The notes below the pieces were generated by a model that was given only the letters and a program-made list of their open reading frames with translations, had not been told where the DNA came from and ran no database searches. A program made the position numbers and the translations under genes. A DNA stretch of 64,000 nucleotides. Origin: CAVYGB01 sp046734815. GTDB lineage: Bacteria > Myxococcota_A > Polyangia > Fen-1088. This document shows positions 43,276 to 54,279 of the stretch, in pieces; the first letter of the stretch is position 1; each line of letters starts with the position of its first letter. The stretch lies in contig JBKPRZ010000179.1 in assembly GCA_046734815.1 (NCBI GenBank), forward strand, positions 3,017 to 67,016. Reading direction: 5' to 3'.

Positions 43276-43800
43276 ATGAGGCGAGCGAGGTTTGGTTTAC
43301 TGGGAATCACCGCTGTGCTGGCCGTGCTGCTGTTCGGCGCGCGTGCCAGTGACGCCGGCGATCAGAAGATCTTCCCCGGATCGTTCTGCCAGCAGAGGGA
43401 ATACGGCACCAACGCCCTGAACTTCAGCCTGGGCGGCGGGCAGCTGGCCATGGAAGCCCCGAACGACGGCAACGCGGGTGGCGACGTCTCCTGCCCCATC
43501 CTGCGCGACAACGAGGCGAACACCAACGGGTTCAAGTTCTTCGCCTGGGTGTACGACTTCTGGGGCGAGAACGGCGACCACGACCTGGAGAAGGTCATCT
43601 GCTCGGTCGGCATCCGCAAGTCCGACGGCAGCGGCCAGCTGGACTGGGAGACCCGCTCCACGGGCGTCGAGCAGACCGGCATGGTCAAGCTGGACTGGGG
43701 CAGCTCGCTGGCCACCGGCGAGGCGTTCGCGGTCTATTTCATGGACTGCTTCGTCCCGACCTACTCGCACATCTCCAGCTACCGCATCGACGAGCCCTGA
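43276..43800 (+). CDS. Secreted protein of unknown function
   Basis: 174 residues with SD AAGGAGA upstream of ATG 43276. Signal peptide about residues 1-26 (RFGLLGITAVLAVLLFGARA, cleaved near SDAG). The mature domain has four well-spaced cysteines (FCQQR, VSCPI, VICSV, MDCFV) likely forming two disulfides, and an aromatic WVYDFWGENGDHDLEKV segment. No family recognised. Located downstream of the membrane-anchored unknown protein. Confidence 0.72.
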   Translation: MRRARFGLLGITAVLAVLLFGARASDAGDQKIFPGSFCQQREYGTNALNFSLGGGQLAMEAPNDGNAGGDVSCPILRDNEANTNGFKFFAWVYDFWGENGDHDLEKVICSVGIRKSDGSGQLDWETRSTGVEQTGMVKLDWGSSLATGEAFAVYFMDCFVPTYSHISSYRIDEP

Positions 43801-43823
43801 GCGGCGCGGGCGCGGACGGCGGA

Positions 43824-44237
43824 TCAGGGCAAGCCGCGGGCCTGGGCGAGGAGGGCGTCGATCTCGGACTGCTTGAGCTCGCGCTCCTCGGCGTAGGCGA
43901 TCCCCACCACCGCCCGGACCGCGCCCTGGTCGTCGTGGACCGGGAAGGCCACCGCCGCCTGGGCGTTGACTGCCTTGGCGCCCGGGCGGACGCGCCCGGT
44001 GTTGTCGTCCTTGATGTTGCAGGTGGAGATCGGCTGGTCCTGCTCGAGGGCCAGGCCGGCCATGCCCTTGCCCCGGGGCACGGTGCGGACGATCTCCTGC
44101 ACCGGCGGGGGGATGTTGTAGGCGGCGGCCAGGCTGAGCAGGTCGCCCGACTCTCGCCGGTGCACACTGCCCGCGACCCCGCCGTTGTCGCGGATGAACT
44201 TCTCGAGCCAGACCTGGGTGGGGGAAGAGGCCGACAT
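43824..44237 (-). CDS. GAF-domain protein
   Basis: 137 residues consisting essentially of one GAF domain: SVHRRESGDLLSLAAAYNIPP, IVRTVPRGKGMAGLALEQ, PISTCNIKDD, and AVNAQAAVAFPVHDDQGAVRAVVGIAYA. Such small stand-alone GAF proteins bind small ligands or nucleotides; ligand unknown. Last gene of a long minus-strand run, 7 bp after the fusion oxidoreductase stop. Confidence 0.87.
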   Translation of the reverse strand: MSASSPTQVWLEKFIRDNGGVAGSVHRRESGDLLSLAAAYNIPPPVQEIVRTVPRGKGMAGLALEQDQPISTCNIKDDNTGRVRPGAKAVNAQAAVAFPVHDDQGAVRAVVGIAYAEERELKQSEIDALLAQARGLP

Positions 44238-44244
44238 GGCGGGA

Positions 44245-47200
44245 TTATACCGGCGCCCGCGCGACCGGCGAGGCCATCAATCGGCGGGTCCACAGGTCGC
44301 TCAGCTTCTCCTGCACCGTGTTTTGCCCCAGGCGTTCGGCCAGATGCCCCCAGTCGACGCTGTCCTGGGCCTGGTCCTGGTTGAAGCAGGAGAAGACGAA
44401 CACCTCCTTGCCGGTGGCGGGATCGATCTGACGCTGCAGGCACTGCGCGCAGACCTCCTTCATCATGCATTGCATGGGCGAGTTGATGGAGGCGATGGCC
44501 ACGTGCTCGCGCTGCAGATACGGCTTCAGGACGCCGTGGCGCGCGCGGGTCACCGCCGCCATCATGCGGTCGCTGCCGATGGCGATGATGCGGCGGCAGT
44601 CGGACAGCGGCACCACCTGCCGGCCCAGCTCGCCGCTGGCGTGGGCCAGCATGGCCTGCACGATGTTGCCCCGGAACACCCTGTCCTGCGGCCGGCGGGC
44701 CACGGGCAGGTCGCCGCTGTCCACGCTCCAGATGACCTCGTCGGTGGCCGCCTCGATCTCGTCGACCTTGTAGACGTCCTCTTTCTTGCGGTAACCGGCG
44801 AAATACAGGACCCGGCAACCGTTGTCGCGCAGGGCCCGGGCGATGGAGAACAGCACGGCGTTGCCCAGACCGCCTCCGCACAGCGCCACCGCCTCGCCGC
44901 GCGGTATCTCCGTGGGGGCGCCGGTGGGCCCCATCAGCACCACCGGCTCGCCCGGGCGCAGGCGCGCGCACAGCCGGGAGCTGCCACCCATCTCGAGAAC
45001 GATGAGCGATACCAGGCCGCGCTCGACGTCGACCGAGGCGCCGGTGAGGGCCAGCCCTTCCATCTGCATGCGGGTGGAGCGGCCGTGCCCGTTCGGACCA
45101 TCGTACACGGGCGAGAGGGTCTCGAAGTTCTGCAGCCGGAAGAATTGCCCCGGCTGAAAGCGCCGGGCGGCCGCCGGCGCGGTCACCACCACCTCGACGA
45201 TGGTCGGGGTCAGCCGGATCACCTCGTGCACGGTGGGGCGGAGATCGCGATCCAGGCCAGCGGCGAAGCTCTCCCAGGCGGTGTCGCGGGCGGGCTGCTG
45301 CTGTGGGTCCAGGCCGGCGACGTGGGGGGCGAACAGCGCAGCCACGTGCGGGTAGCCGTCCTTGGCCGAGGCCATCGCCTTGACCACCGACCCGGCGTAG
45401 ACGGGGTGGTTGTCTCCGTAGAAGGTAATGAAGCGGCCGCCCTTCGCGTAGGAGGTGAAGAATGCGACCTCGCCCGGGGCCGCCGGCTCCAGGCGCACGC
45501 CCTCGGCGCCGCCGTTGGAGGGCCGCACCGCCCGGTAGGCCCGGAAGGCGCGCGCGCGGGCGTCGATGTCGAAGCTGCCCGGGTGCTCGCGCTCGTAGAT
45601 GACGTTGGGTGAGGTGCCAGCGGCCACCAGCAGGGTGCGCGCGGGCAGGCGCACCCGCTCGCCGGTGGGGTGCACGGCGCCGGCCTGCTCGACCGCGCGC
45701 TCGAAGACCACCGCCTGCAAGTTTCCATACTGGTCGGGCTCACACTCGCGCGGGACCAGGTTCTCGATGAAGGAGACGCCCTCCTCGAGGAACTTGGCCA
45801 CCTCCTCGTGGTTCAGCCGGTAGGCCGGCGACTCCTGCAGGCTGCGCCGGTAGACCAGCGAGACGCCGCCCCAGCTGGCCACCAGGCGGGCGAAGTCGGG
45901 AGCCTCGCCGGCGGCGGCGGCGCGCGCCCGTTCAGCGCGCACCTCCCGCCCGTGGGTCACGAACTCGCGCGCCACCTCACGCTCGGCCGGCGTGTACATG
46001 GCCCACAGCTGGTCCTCGCCGACGTCGGCCACGAGCGCCTCCCAGCGGGCCAGGAACTTCTCGACCTGCAGCGGGTAATACGCGGCCAGCTCGGTGGTGG
46101 TGTCGATGCCGGTCAGCCCGCCGCCCACCACCAGGGCTGGCAGCCGCATTTGCAGGTTGGCCAGGGTGTCGTCCTTGAAGCCGCCGGTCAGTTGCAGAGC
46201 CATCAGGAAGTCGGAGGCCTTGCGCACGCCGGGGATCAGGTTGTTCTTGACGTCGATGATGGTCGGCTTGCCCGCGCCGGCGGCGATGGCGATGTGGTCG
46301 AAGCCCAGCCGCCAGGCCTCGTCGGCGTCGAAGGTGCCGCCGAAGCGCACGCCGCCGTAGGCACGGAAGTTCCGCCGGCGGGCCAGCCCCAGGTAGATGG
46401 CCTGCAGGAAGTTCTTGTCCCAGCGAACGGTGATGCCGTATTCGGCCACCCCGCCGAACCCGGACAGCACGCGCCGGTCCAGCGGGACGGCCATCTCTTT
46501 CCAGTCGCGGAGCGGGCGGGGCGGCCAGATGTCGCCGCCCACCAGGTCCGCCGGCAGCGGCTCGAGCTTCAGCCCATCGACCGCCACCACGCCGAACCCC
46601 TCGTTGGCCAGGTGGTGGGACAACGTGTAGCCGGCTGGCCCCAGGCCGACCACCAGAACGTTCTTGCCGTTGTAGGGCAGGGCGTGCGGGCGGTTGCGGT
46701 TGAGCGGGTTCCAGCGGGTCAGCAGCGAGTAGATCTCGAATCCGTAGGGCAGGGCCAGGATGTCGGTCAGCACGCCGGTCTCGGCCTGCGGGATGTTCAC
46801 CGGGTCCTGCTTCTGGAAGATGCAGGCCTTCATGCAGTCGTTGCAGATGCGATGGCCGGTGCCGGGCGCCATCGGGTTGTCGATTGTCACCAGGGCCAGC
46901 GCGCCCAGCGAGTCGCCTTCCTTGCGCAGGACGTGCATCTCGCTGATCCGCTCGCGCAGCGGGCAGCCGTTCAGCGGGATGCCCAGCGGGTTGCGCTTGG
47001 CGGTGCCGTCCTTCTCGCGCAGGCCGTGCGAGCAGGAGTCCTTGCGCCGCTCGTGGCAATAGAGGCAATAGTCCACCTCGCCCAGCACCTCGCGGGCGGT
47101 CATGCGCGGGTCGGTCAGACCGAATCCGGTGCGGCCGCGGCGGTGCTCGTCGTGAGCCACCATCAGCTCGGGCAGGTCGGCGCGGGGGCGGCGCAGCGGC

Positions 47201-47985
47201 ACCAGGGTGCTGTGCTCCAGCTTGTGGGGCAGGCGGAAGGCCACCCAGCTGGCCACGCGGTGGTGCGCCTCGGGCTCGTGCTGGTGCACGGCAGCCCAGC
47301 GCTCGAACAGGTCCAGCAGCGCCCGCACGAAGGTCAGCTCGGCAGCGGCAGCGCCGTCGATCAGCGCCGCCGGGGGATCGGGCAGGCGCGACACCCGGGC
47401 GGCCAGCTGCTGGGCGCCGGTCACGGCCTCGCCGGCAACCGGCGTGGCCAACAGCCCGGTCTCCAGGTCCAGGAGCGCGCACAGCGCCCGGGCGATGCGC
47501 AGTTCGCGGTCGGCGTCGCCCTCGGCGAGCGCCGGCAACAGCGTGTCCAGGCGCGCGTCCAGGGTCCGGCCCTCCGCCTCGCTCAGGCTGCCCGGGATGT
47601 ACTTCTTGATCGCCCGGCGGCTCACGAACTCGCGCAGGCGCAGGACCGGGTGATCGGCGATGGCCGCCGCCCGCAGCGCCGCCAGCGGCTGTCCGACCGC
47701 GAACAGCTCGCCCACGAAGGCCGAAAGGTGGCGCGCAACCGCGATCAGCAGATCGCCGTCGGCGGGAGGCACCAGCTCGGCCCCGCCCCGGTAGGCCTCG
47801 AAACGTTCGGACAGGGCAGGGTCGGCCGCCGCGAGCACGCGCCGGAAGTCGGCGTCCAGCGCGCGCAGCTTCTCGGGGTCGTGCAGGTCGGCGTAACGGT
47901 ATCCGCGACCGAGAGGGATGTTGCGGGCGGGGTCGACCGGCGCGTTGCGCCCAACCGGAGCGAAAGCGTAAGGACCGAAGCTCAT
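44245..47985 (-). CDS. Multi-domain iron-sulfur flavoprotein (GltD-like plus PyrK-like fusion)
   Basis: 1246 residues. Residues 1-300 are helical with no match. Cys307, Cys310, Cys318, Cys341, Cys391, Cys394 and Cys398 (VDYCLYCHERR, LNGCPL, CNDCMKAC) recall the two [4Fe-4S] clusters of glutamate synthase beta subunits. A Rossmann pair follows: GLGPAG at about 447-452 (FAD) and GGGLTG near 621-626 (NAD(P)H). Residues about 917-1165 form a ferredoxin-reductase-like module with FQPGQFFRLQNFE, LRPGEPVVLMGPTGAP and ALCGGGLGNAVLF. The end carries Cys1173, Cys1179, Cys1182 and Cys1200 (CMMKEVCAQC), like the [2Fe-2S] site of PyrK. It should move electrons between NAD(P)H, FAD and Fe-S partners; physiological substrate unknown. 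ATG overlaps the gene upstream by 4 bp. Confidence 0.85.
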   Translation of the reverse strand: MSFGPYAFAPVGRNAPVDPARNIPLGRGYRYADLHDPEKLRALDADFRRVLAAADPALSERFEAYRGGAELVPPADGDLLIAVARHLSAFVGELFAVGQPLAALRAAAIADHPVLRLREFVSRRAIKKYIPGSLSEAEGRTLDARLDTLLPALAEGDADRELRIARALCALLDLETGLLATPVAGEAVTGAQQLAARVSRLPDPPAALIDGAAAAELTFVRALLDLFERWAAVHQHEPEAHHRVASWVAFRLPHKLEHSTLVPLRRPRADLPELMVAHDEHRRGRTGFGLTDPRMTAREVLGEVDYCLYCHERRKDSCSHGLREKDGTAKRNPLGIPLNGCPLRERISEMHVLRKEGDSLGALALVTIDNPMAPGTGHRICNDCMKACIFQKQDPVNIPQAETGVLTDILALPYGFEIYSLLTRWNPLNRNRPHALPYNGKNVLVVGLGPAGYTLSHHLANEGFGVVAVDGLKLEPLPADLVGGDIWPPRPLRDWKEMAVPLDRRVLSGFGGVAEYGITVRWDKNFLQAIYLGLARRRNFRAYGGVRFGGTFDADEAWRLGFDHIAIAAGAGKPTIIDVKNNLIPGVRKASDFLMALQLTGGFKDDTLANLQMRLPALVVGGGLTGIDTTTELAAYYPLQVEKFLARWEALVADVGEDQLWAMYTPAEREVAREFVTHGREVRAERARAAAAGEAPDFARLVASWGGVSLVYRRSLQESPAYRLNHEEVAKFLEEGVSFIENLVPRECEPDQYGNLQAVVFERAVEQAGAVHPTGERVRLPARTLLVAAGTSPNVIYEREHPGSFDIDARARAFRAYRAVRPSNGGAEGVRLEPAAPGEVAFFTSYAKGGRFITFYGDNHPVYAGSVVKAMASAKDGYPHVAALFAPHVAGLDPQQQPARDTAWESFAAGLDRDLRPTVHEVIRLTPTIVEVVVTAPAAARRFQPGQFFRLQNFETLSPVYDGPNGHGRSTRMQMEGLALTGASVDVERGLVSLIVLEMGGSSRLCARLRPGEPVVLMGPTGAPTEIPRGEAVALCGGGLGNAVLFSIARALRDNGCRVLYFAGYRKKEDVYKVDEIEAATDEVIWSVDSGDLPVARRPQDRVFRGNIVQAMLAHASGELGRQVVPLSDCRRIIAIGSDRMMAAVTRARHGVLKPYLQREHVAIASINSPMQCMMKEVCAQCLQRQIDPATGKEVFVFSCFNQDQAQDSVDWGHLAERLGQNTVQEKLSDLWTRRLMASPVARAPV

Positions 47986-50348
47986 GGTGACGGTGCTTCT
48001 CTATACCCCGCTCGGCGCCGCTTTTCCCAGTCGACCCGTTCGAGAAAGTCCTGCGTCCGCAGGCGGTCCGAGAGGCTGTCGGCGTCCTTCTGCAGCCGCT
48101 CGAGCGCGGTCCGGCTGCGCTCGAGGTCGCCCCCCCGGAAGGCCGCCTCGGCCACCAGGGTGTGGCACTCCTTGACGAACACCGGCGGCAGCGGTTTGGC
48201 CCGCGGGCTGCCCCCCATCACCGGGCAGGCCGACTCCAGCAGATCCAGCGACAGAGCGGCGTCACGGTAGGTCAGCTGGCGGCCCAGCAGATAGGGACCC
48301 AGGGCCTCCTCGGGGAAGGCCCGGGCGAAGCGGTCGATCAGGAAGACCACCAGCCCTGCGTCCGTACCCCGGATGGGGCTGTCCCCGAACAGCACGCGGC
48401 CCAGCGTCCTGCGCGACTCCTCGTCCTGCAGCGCCCGTAACCGTGCCAGCCCGTTCCTCTGCTCGGCATCGTCGGTGACGAAGGCCAGCCCGCGCTCGAC
48501 CGCCGCCCGCGCCTGGTCGAAGCGACCGGCGTGGTAAAGCGCATTGGCCGCAGTCTGAGCCGCGCGCGAGCGCAGGGGCAGGGTGTTCGACTCGTCCTTC
48601 TCCACCGCGCCCGTTTCCCGCAAGGTGGCATCGGTCAGGCCGGCCGCCGCCAGCGCGTCGGCGAGGTCCAGCCGGTAGGTCGGCTCCTCGGGATCGTCCC
48701 GGCAGACCGAACGCATCAGCTCGACCGCCTCGTCGGGGACGTTGTACAGGCGACCGCGCGCCTCCTGCACCCGGGCGGCCAGCTCCCGCGCGCACACCTT
48801 CTGGAAGATCGCTGGCCGGCGGAACCGCTCGCGGGCCCGTTCCTGCTCGCGGTTGTCCAGCGGCTGCTTCTCGATGAAGGCGCGCCACGCCGGCTCCAGC
48901 TGCTGCAGGGTCTCGCCGTACACCCCGACGAAGTCTCCGCCCGATCGGTAGATCGCCCGGAGCTTGTCGGCCCCCCGGGTCGCCAGCAGAAAATGCGTGA
49001 AGGAACCGGCGATGGTGTACGCGCGAGGGCCCGACACGGTGGAGAACCCGGCCCCCACCACCTTGGCCAGCGGCGGAGCCAGGTGGGCGGCGATCATGGC
49101 CCGCGCCTCCTGGTGCACGGTCGAGCGCCCCCAGGGATCGCCGTAGTCCGCAGCCTCGGCGGTCCCCTCGATCAGCCCGCTGGCCAGCCGCGGAAAGGGC
49201 AGCCGCCAGGCCAGCGACACCCCGAACATCGGATCGCCGAACGCGCTGGCGAAGACGTGGGCCAGCTCGTGGCGCAGGCGGCGCGCGGGGAAACGCTCCG
49301 CCTGCACGAACACCTCCTGGGTCCACGGCTTCGCGTACAGCGTCCCGCCCGCGCCGACCAGGTTCTTCTTCACCTCGGCGCTGGGGAACAGGTACACGGT
49401 GATCGGCAGCCGCGGCTGGACGCCCAGGGTGCGGCTGAGCTGATCGAAGCGGAACTCCAGATCGCGCAGCACCAGCTCGCGCTCGTCCGGGCTGCCGTCC
49501 GCGCTGGGGTCACTGTGCACCACGAAGTGCGCGGAGCGCGTCTCCCGGTTCAGCACCCGGACCAGCTGGCGGCGATCGACGTGGAATCCCAGCGGCCCAC
49601 GTCGGGCGAACACCGCCAGCGAGGCCACCAGCAGCACCAGGGCGGCGGCCGCCGCCAGCAGGCGTGCGCGCCCGGGCTGCCGGAGGCGGCGGAGCGCGGC
49701 GGCCACGACGACGGCGGTCGTGATCCAGAGCAGGTTGGCCAGCCGGAAATCCAGCAGCCGTTCGGGCGGCCGCAGCGCCTCGTCGTAGATCGGCCCCGGG
49801 AAATAGCCACCGAAGGGATCGAACACCACCACCGGCGGATCGAAATACAGCCGCCCCAGCGCCCACACCACCGAAGCGACCGGGATCAACCAGGCGTAGA
49901 GACGACCCCGCCGCGCCGAGGCCAGGCCGGCCAGCACGCCCGCCGGCGCCGTGTACAGCGCGGTGGCGACCGGCAACAGCGCATAGAACGCGAAGCCCGC
50001 CTCCAGGTTGCAGTTGCGCACCCGCAGGGCGTTCAGCAGCGACAGCAGCAATGGCAGGACCAGGATGGCCAGCGCTCCCAGCACGCCGGCCGCCAGCACC
50101 GGCGCCAGCGCCAGGCCCTCGCCGCGCCGGCGCGCCGCCGCCACCGCCCCCTGGCCGATGTCCACCGCGGCCAGCGCCGTCACCAGGCCCAGGGCGAAGG
50201 AGAAGTCGAAGCCCAGCACATCGAACAGCGGCACGAAGCACAGCCCCAGCGCGACCAGCGCCAGGATCGCGGCCCAGACGAACACCCGCAGGCCCAGGCG
50301 GGTAGCGATCCAGCGGCGGGCGAGCCCGAGAGCAGACGGTCCGGGCAA
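47982..50348 (-). CDS. Membrane-embedded gluzincin peptidase-like protein with TPRs
   Basis: 788 residues. About seven hydrophobic helices lie in residues 20-250. A soluble domain has zinc motif HELAH at 360-364 with a candidate third ligand Glu394 in LIEGTAEA, the arrangement of peptidase MA-like gluzincins. A helical, TPR-like C-terminus (residues about 550-788) follows, with WRAFIEKQPLDNREQ just before it. Catalysis needs the motifs seen, but substrate and direction of the active site (probably periplasmic) are unknown. The stop overlaps the fusion oxidoreductase ATG by 4 bp. Confidence 0.8.
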   Translation of the reverse strand: MPGPSALGLARRWIATRLGLRVFVWAAILALVALGLCFVPLFDVLGFDFSFALGLVTALAAVDIGQGAVAAARRRGEGLALAPVLAAGVLGALAILVLPLLLSLLNALRVRNCNLEAGFAFYALLPVATALYTAPAGVLAGLASARRGRLYAWLIPVASVVWALGRLYFDPPVVVFDPFGGYFPGPIYDEALRPPERLLDFRLANLLWITTAVVVAAALRRLRQPGRARLLAAAAALVLLVASLAVFARRGPLGFHVDRRQLVRVLNRETRSAHFVVHSDPSADGSPDERELVLRDLEFRFDQLSRTLGVQPRLPITVYLFPSAEVKKNLVGAGGTLYAKPWTQEVFVQAERFPARRLRHELAHVFASAFGDPMFGVSLAWRLPFPRLASGLIEGTAEAADYGDPWGRSTVHQEARAMIAAHLAPPLAKVVGAGFSTVSGPRAYTIAGSFTHFLLATRGADKLRAIYRSGGDFVGVYGETLQQLEPAWRAFIEKQPLDNREQERARERFRRPAIFQKVCARELAARVQEARGRLYNVPDEAVELMRSVCRDDPEEPTYRLDLADALAAAGLTDATLRETGAVEKDESNTLPLRSRAAQTAANALYHAGRFDQARAAVERGLAFVTDDAEQRNGLARLRALQDEESRRTLGRVLFGDSPIRGTDAGLVVFLIDRFARAFPEEALGPYLLGRQLTYRDAALSLDLLESACPVMGGSPRAKPLPPVFVKECHTLVAEAAFRGGDLERSRTALERLQKDADSLSDRLRTQDFLERVDWEKRRRAGYREAPSP

Positions 50349-50354
50349 CGGCCC

Positions 50355-51971
50355 CTACTTCCGCGGCTGGTAGATCTCGACCGCGTTCGAGGCCGAGTCG
50401 GCCGTGGCGCCGCCCAGGACGACCACCGACAGGTTCGGCAGCGAGGTGGCGGTGGCGCCGGCCCGGGGCACGGCCGGCATCTCGGCGACCATCGTCCAGC
50501 TCTTGGTGTCGTACACCTCGGCGGTGTCGACCAGCTGGTCGCCGGCGCCGTAACCGCCCGCCACCACCAGGTCGTCGTTGATCACGAACGCGCTGAACGA
50601 CCGGCGCGGGGTCTTGAGCATGATCGGCCCGGGCTCGAAGCGGCGGCGCGCGGGCACGTAGAATAGCGAGTCGCCGCGCGGCAGCTTGTCGTCGCCCCGA
50701 CCGCCCAGGATCAGGATCCTGGCCTCGCCGCTGGCGGTGACCGGCAAGGCGACGTGATCACGCCGCCCGGTCCCGGGGTGTCCGGACTGTCCGGGCGCGG
50801 CCGGCGGACCGCCCATGACGCCGTTGGCGCTGGTGTCGATGGACAGCCAGTTGAGGGTCATCGGATCCAGCAACTCGGCCACCGGGCCGCCCTCGGGCGC
50901 CCCGCCGTAGATGAGGATGTTGCCCCAGGCCTCGCTGCTGGCGACGGAGTTGGCCGTATGCCCCACGCGCGGGGCGGCCATCTTGAACGGCATCGCCATC
51001 CCCCCGGGAGGCGTCTTGGTGAGCACGTTGACCGGCATCTGCGGGCTGGTGTCCGGGTCCATGCTCACGATGGTGTCCAGCGCGTTGTTGCCCGCGTCGA
51101 GGCCGCCGAAGGCGAACACGGGCTTCGGCGTGGTTGCCAGCACGGTTTGCCTGCGCGGGCACCCGTCGCCGCCCTGGGCCGGTGGGATGCTGGCCAGGAA
51201 GAAGCTGGAGAACAGCTCCCGCCCCACCGCGAAGACGTCCATCTGACTGCTGAGCTTCGGCTCTTCCATGATCGACGTCTGGGCCAGCCCGCCGAACATA
51301 TACACCCGCTCGCCGCGGGTGATGGCCGCCGCCTCGGCGCGCAGGCCGCCGGTCATGGTGCCCAGCTCCTGCTGGGCGTGCAGGAGCGGGTTGTACACGA
51401 ACAGGGCGTTCGACAGCAGCATCTGCTCGCCATTGCTGGCCGGCACCCAGGTGCGCCCGACCCCGAAGACCGGCACCGTCACCATGACGGACAGGTCACC
51501 CACCGCGGTGGACTCGGCCGGGATGGCCACGTGGTCCTTGGTCTTGAAGGCCAGGTCGCCCGCCCGCGCCAGGGTGCCCGGCTTCTGCACGAAGATCCGT
51601 ATGCGCGGGGACAGGTGCAGCACCTCCACCTGGGGTGTCTGGCCGAAGGCCACCAGGTTGCCGGCGGCGTCTTCGGCGCGGATCGCGAAGATTGTGGTGC
51701 GGGTGGCGTTGGGATCCAGGTCGGGCGCATCCAGCGAGAAGGGCGCGCCGGAGTTGAGGTTGGTGCTGGCCACGACCTGCCCGGAGACCAGCAGCTTGGC
51801 CACCGTGGCGCCGCTGAACGCGTCCTTGGGCGCGACGATCTCGACCGCGTAGGTGTCCTTCAAGGTCTCGCCGCAGGCGCCCGCCCAGCCGAGTGCCAGC
51901 AGCCCGGGCAGCAACCGCCCCGCGAAGAAGGGCCCGCCGCGCGGCCGCTGGCCCAAGGCTCTATTGAACAT
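50355..51971 (-). CDS. Kelch-repeat lipoprotein
   Basis: 538 residues. The signal ends LALGWAGAC, a lipobox giving lipidated Cys near residue 33. An N-terminal Ig-like portion (VAKLLVSGQVVASTNLNSG) is followed by about five Kelch-type blades with RVYMFGGLAQTS, PVFAFGGLDAGNNAL, GNILIYGGAPEGG, ARILILGGRGDDKL and DLVVAGGYGAGDQLVDTAEVYD, ending LSVVVLGGATADSASNAVEIY. Likely a surface- or periplasm-facing beta-propeller; binding partner unknown. 6 bp before the peptidase gene. Confidence 0.88.
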   Translation of the reverse strand: MFNRALGQRPRGGPFFAGRLLPGLLALGWAGACGETLKDTYAVEIVAPKDAFSGATVAKLLVSGQVVASTNLNSGAPFSLDAPDLDPNATRTTIFAIRAEDAAGNLVAFGQTPQVEVLHLSPRIRIFVQKPGTLARAGDLAFKTKDHVAIPAESTAVGDLSVMVTVPVFGVGRTWVPASNGEQMLLSNALFVYNPLLHAQQELGTMTGGLRAEAAAITRGERVYMFGGLAQTSIMEEPKLSSQMDVFAVGRELFSSFFLASIPPAQGGDGCPRRQTVLATTPKPVFAFGGLDAGNNALDTIVSMDPDTSPQMPVNVLTKTPPGGMAMPFKMAAPRVGHTANSVASSEAWGNILIYGGAPEGGPVAELLDPMTLNWLSIDTSANGVMGGPPAAPGQSGHPGTGRRDHVALPVTASGEARILILGGRGDDKLPRGDSLFYVPARRRFEPGPIMLKTPRRSFSAFVINDDLVVAGGYGAGDQLVDTAEVYDTKSWTMVAEMPAVPRAGATATSLPNLSVVVLGGATADSASNAVEIYQPRK

Positions 51972-52022
51972 GCCCGCAGCCTAATACCGCCGGGCCTCCG
52001 ACGCCACGGTGGCGTCGATGGC

Positions 52023-53497
<1,475 letters not shown>

Positions 53498-53502
53498 GTC
53501 CG

Positions 53503-54279
53503 TCAGTGCCCCTTGGGCAGCTTGAAGAGGGTGGGGGCCATCTTCTGATCGAACTTGACCTCGGCGATGCGCGCGTCGACGGACATCGGCCCGGCGGTGG
53601 TCTCCTCACGGAACGGCAGCTTCACGCCCTCGACGTCGCGCCAGTCGGACAGGTGAGCGCTGTAGGGCACCTCGCCCTGCGGGGTGGCCTGCTTGCCCTG
53701 CTGGTAGACGCGCAGGTGGGTGGTGGCGTCGAAACAGCTGATGGCCGGCTGCCCCACCGCCGGGGTCAGCTGCAGGCACTCGAGCGCGACGTTCTTGGGC
53801 GCGCCATCGGGGCGGGGCACCACCTCGACCTTCTTGTACAGCTTCGCGAGCTTGAGGTCCGCGTTCCAGGTGCCCTCCAGCCGGGCCTGTTCCTCCTCGG
53901 GGCCCTTGAGGATGCGCAGGCCGTTGATGGGGTCCTCCGCCCAGCGCACCTTGCCGGTGGATCCCTGCTTGACCACGCCGATCCCGGGCAAGGTGGTCAC
54001 CGACAGCAGCTGCCCACTCGAGTTGGACCAGCGCTCCTCGGTGCCGTTGACCCCCATGCCCTTCACGGCGATCTCGCGCTTGAGGTAGGCGTTCTTGTGC
54101 CGGCCCAGCCCCTGCTCGCCGCCGATCGCCCGGGCGTAGTCGTCCAGGATGGCCTTGGCGGCGCGCGGGCCGGGGTCGGCCGGCGGCGGCGCCCCGGCAT
54201 CGGCGGCGTGCGCGGGTGGCGGCGTCCAGGCGAGCGCCAGCAACATCGACAAGGTGAGAAGGTGGGTGGTGGGTTTCAT
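53503..54279 (-). CDS. LolA-like/outer-membrane-lipoprotein-sorting-type secreted protein
   Basis: 258 residues. Signal peptide about 1-25 (HLLTLSMLLALAWTPPPAHA). Mature domain contains IGGEQGLGRHKNAYLKREI, LSVTTLPGIGVVKQGSTGKV and DWRDVEGVKLPFRE, the beta-rich layout of proteins annotated as LolA-like or as DUF-type periplasmic lipid-binding. Function is inferred from the fold only. Its ATG overlaps the S41 gene stop by 4 bp and it ends 5 bp before the BFD gene. Confidence 0.7.
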   Translation of the reverse strand: MKPTTHLLTLSMLLALAWTPPPAHAADAGAPPPADPGPRAAKAILDDYARAIGGEQGLGRHKNAYLKREIAVKGMGVNGTEERWSNSSGQLLSVTTLPGIGVVKQGSTGKVRWAEDPINGLRILKGPEEEQARLEGTWNADLKLAKLYKKVEVVPRPDGAPKNVALECLQLTPAVGQPAISCFDATTHLRVYQQGKQATPQGEVPYSAHLSDWRDVEGVKLPFREETTAGPMSVDARIAEVKFDQKMAPTLFKLPKGH

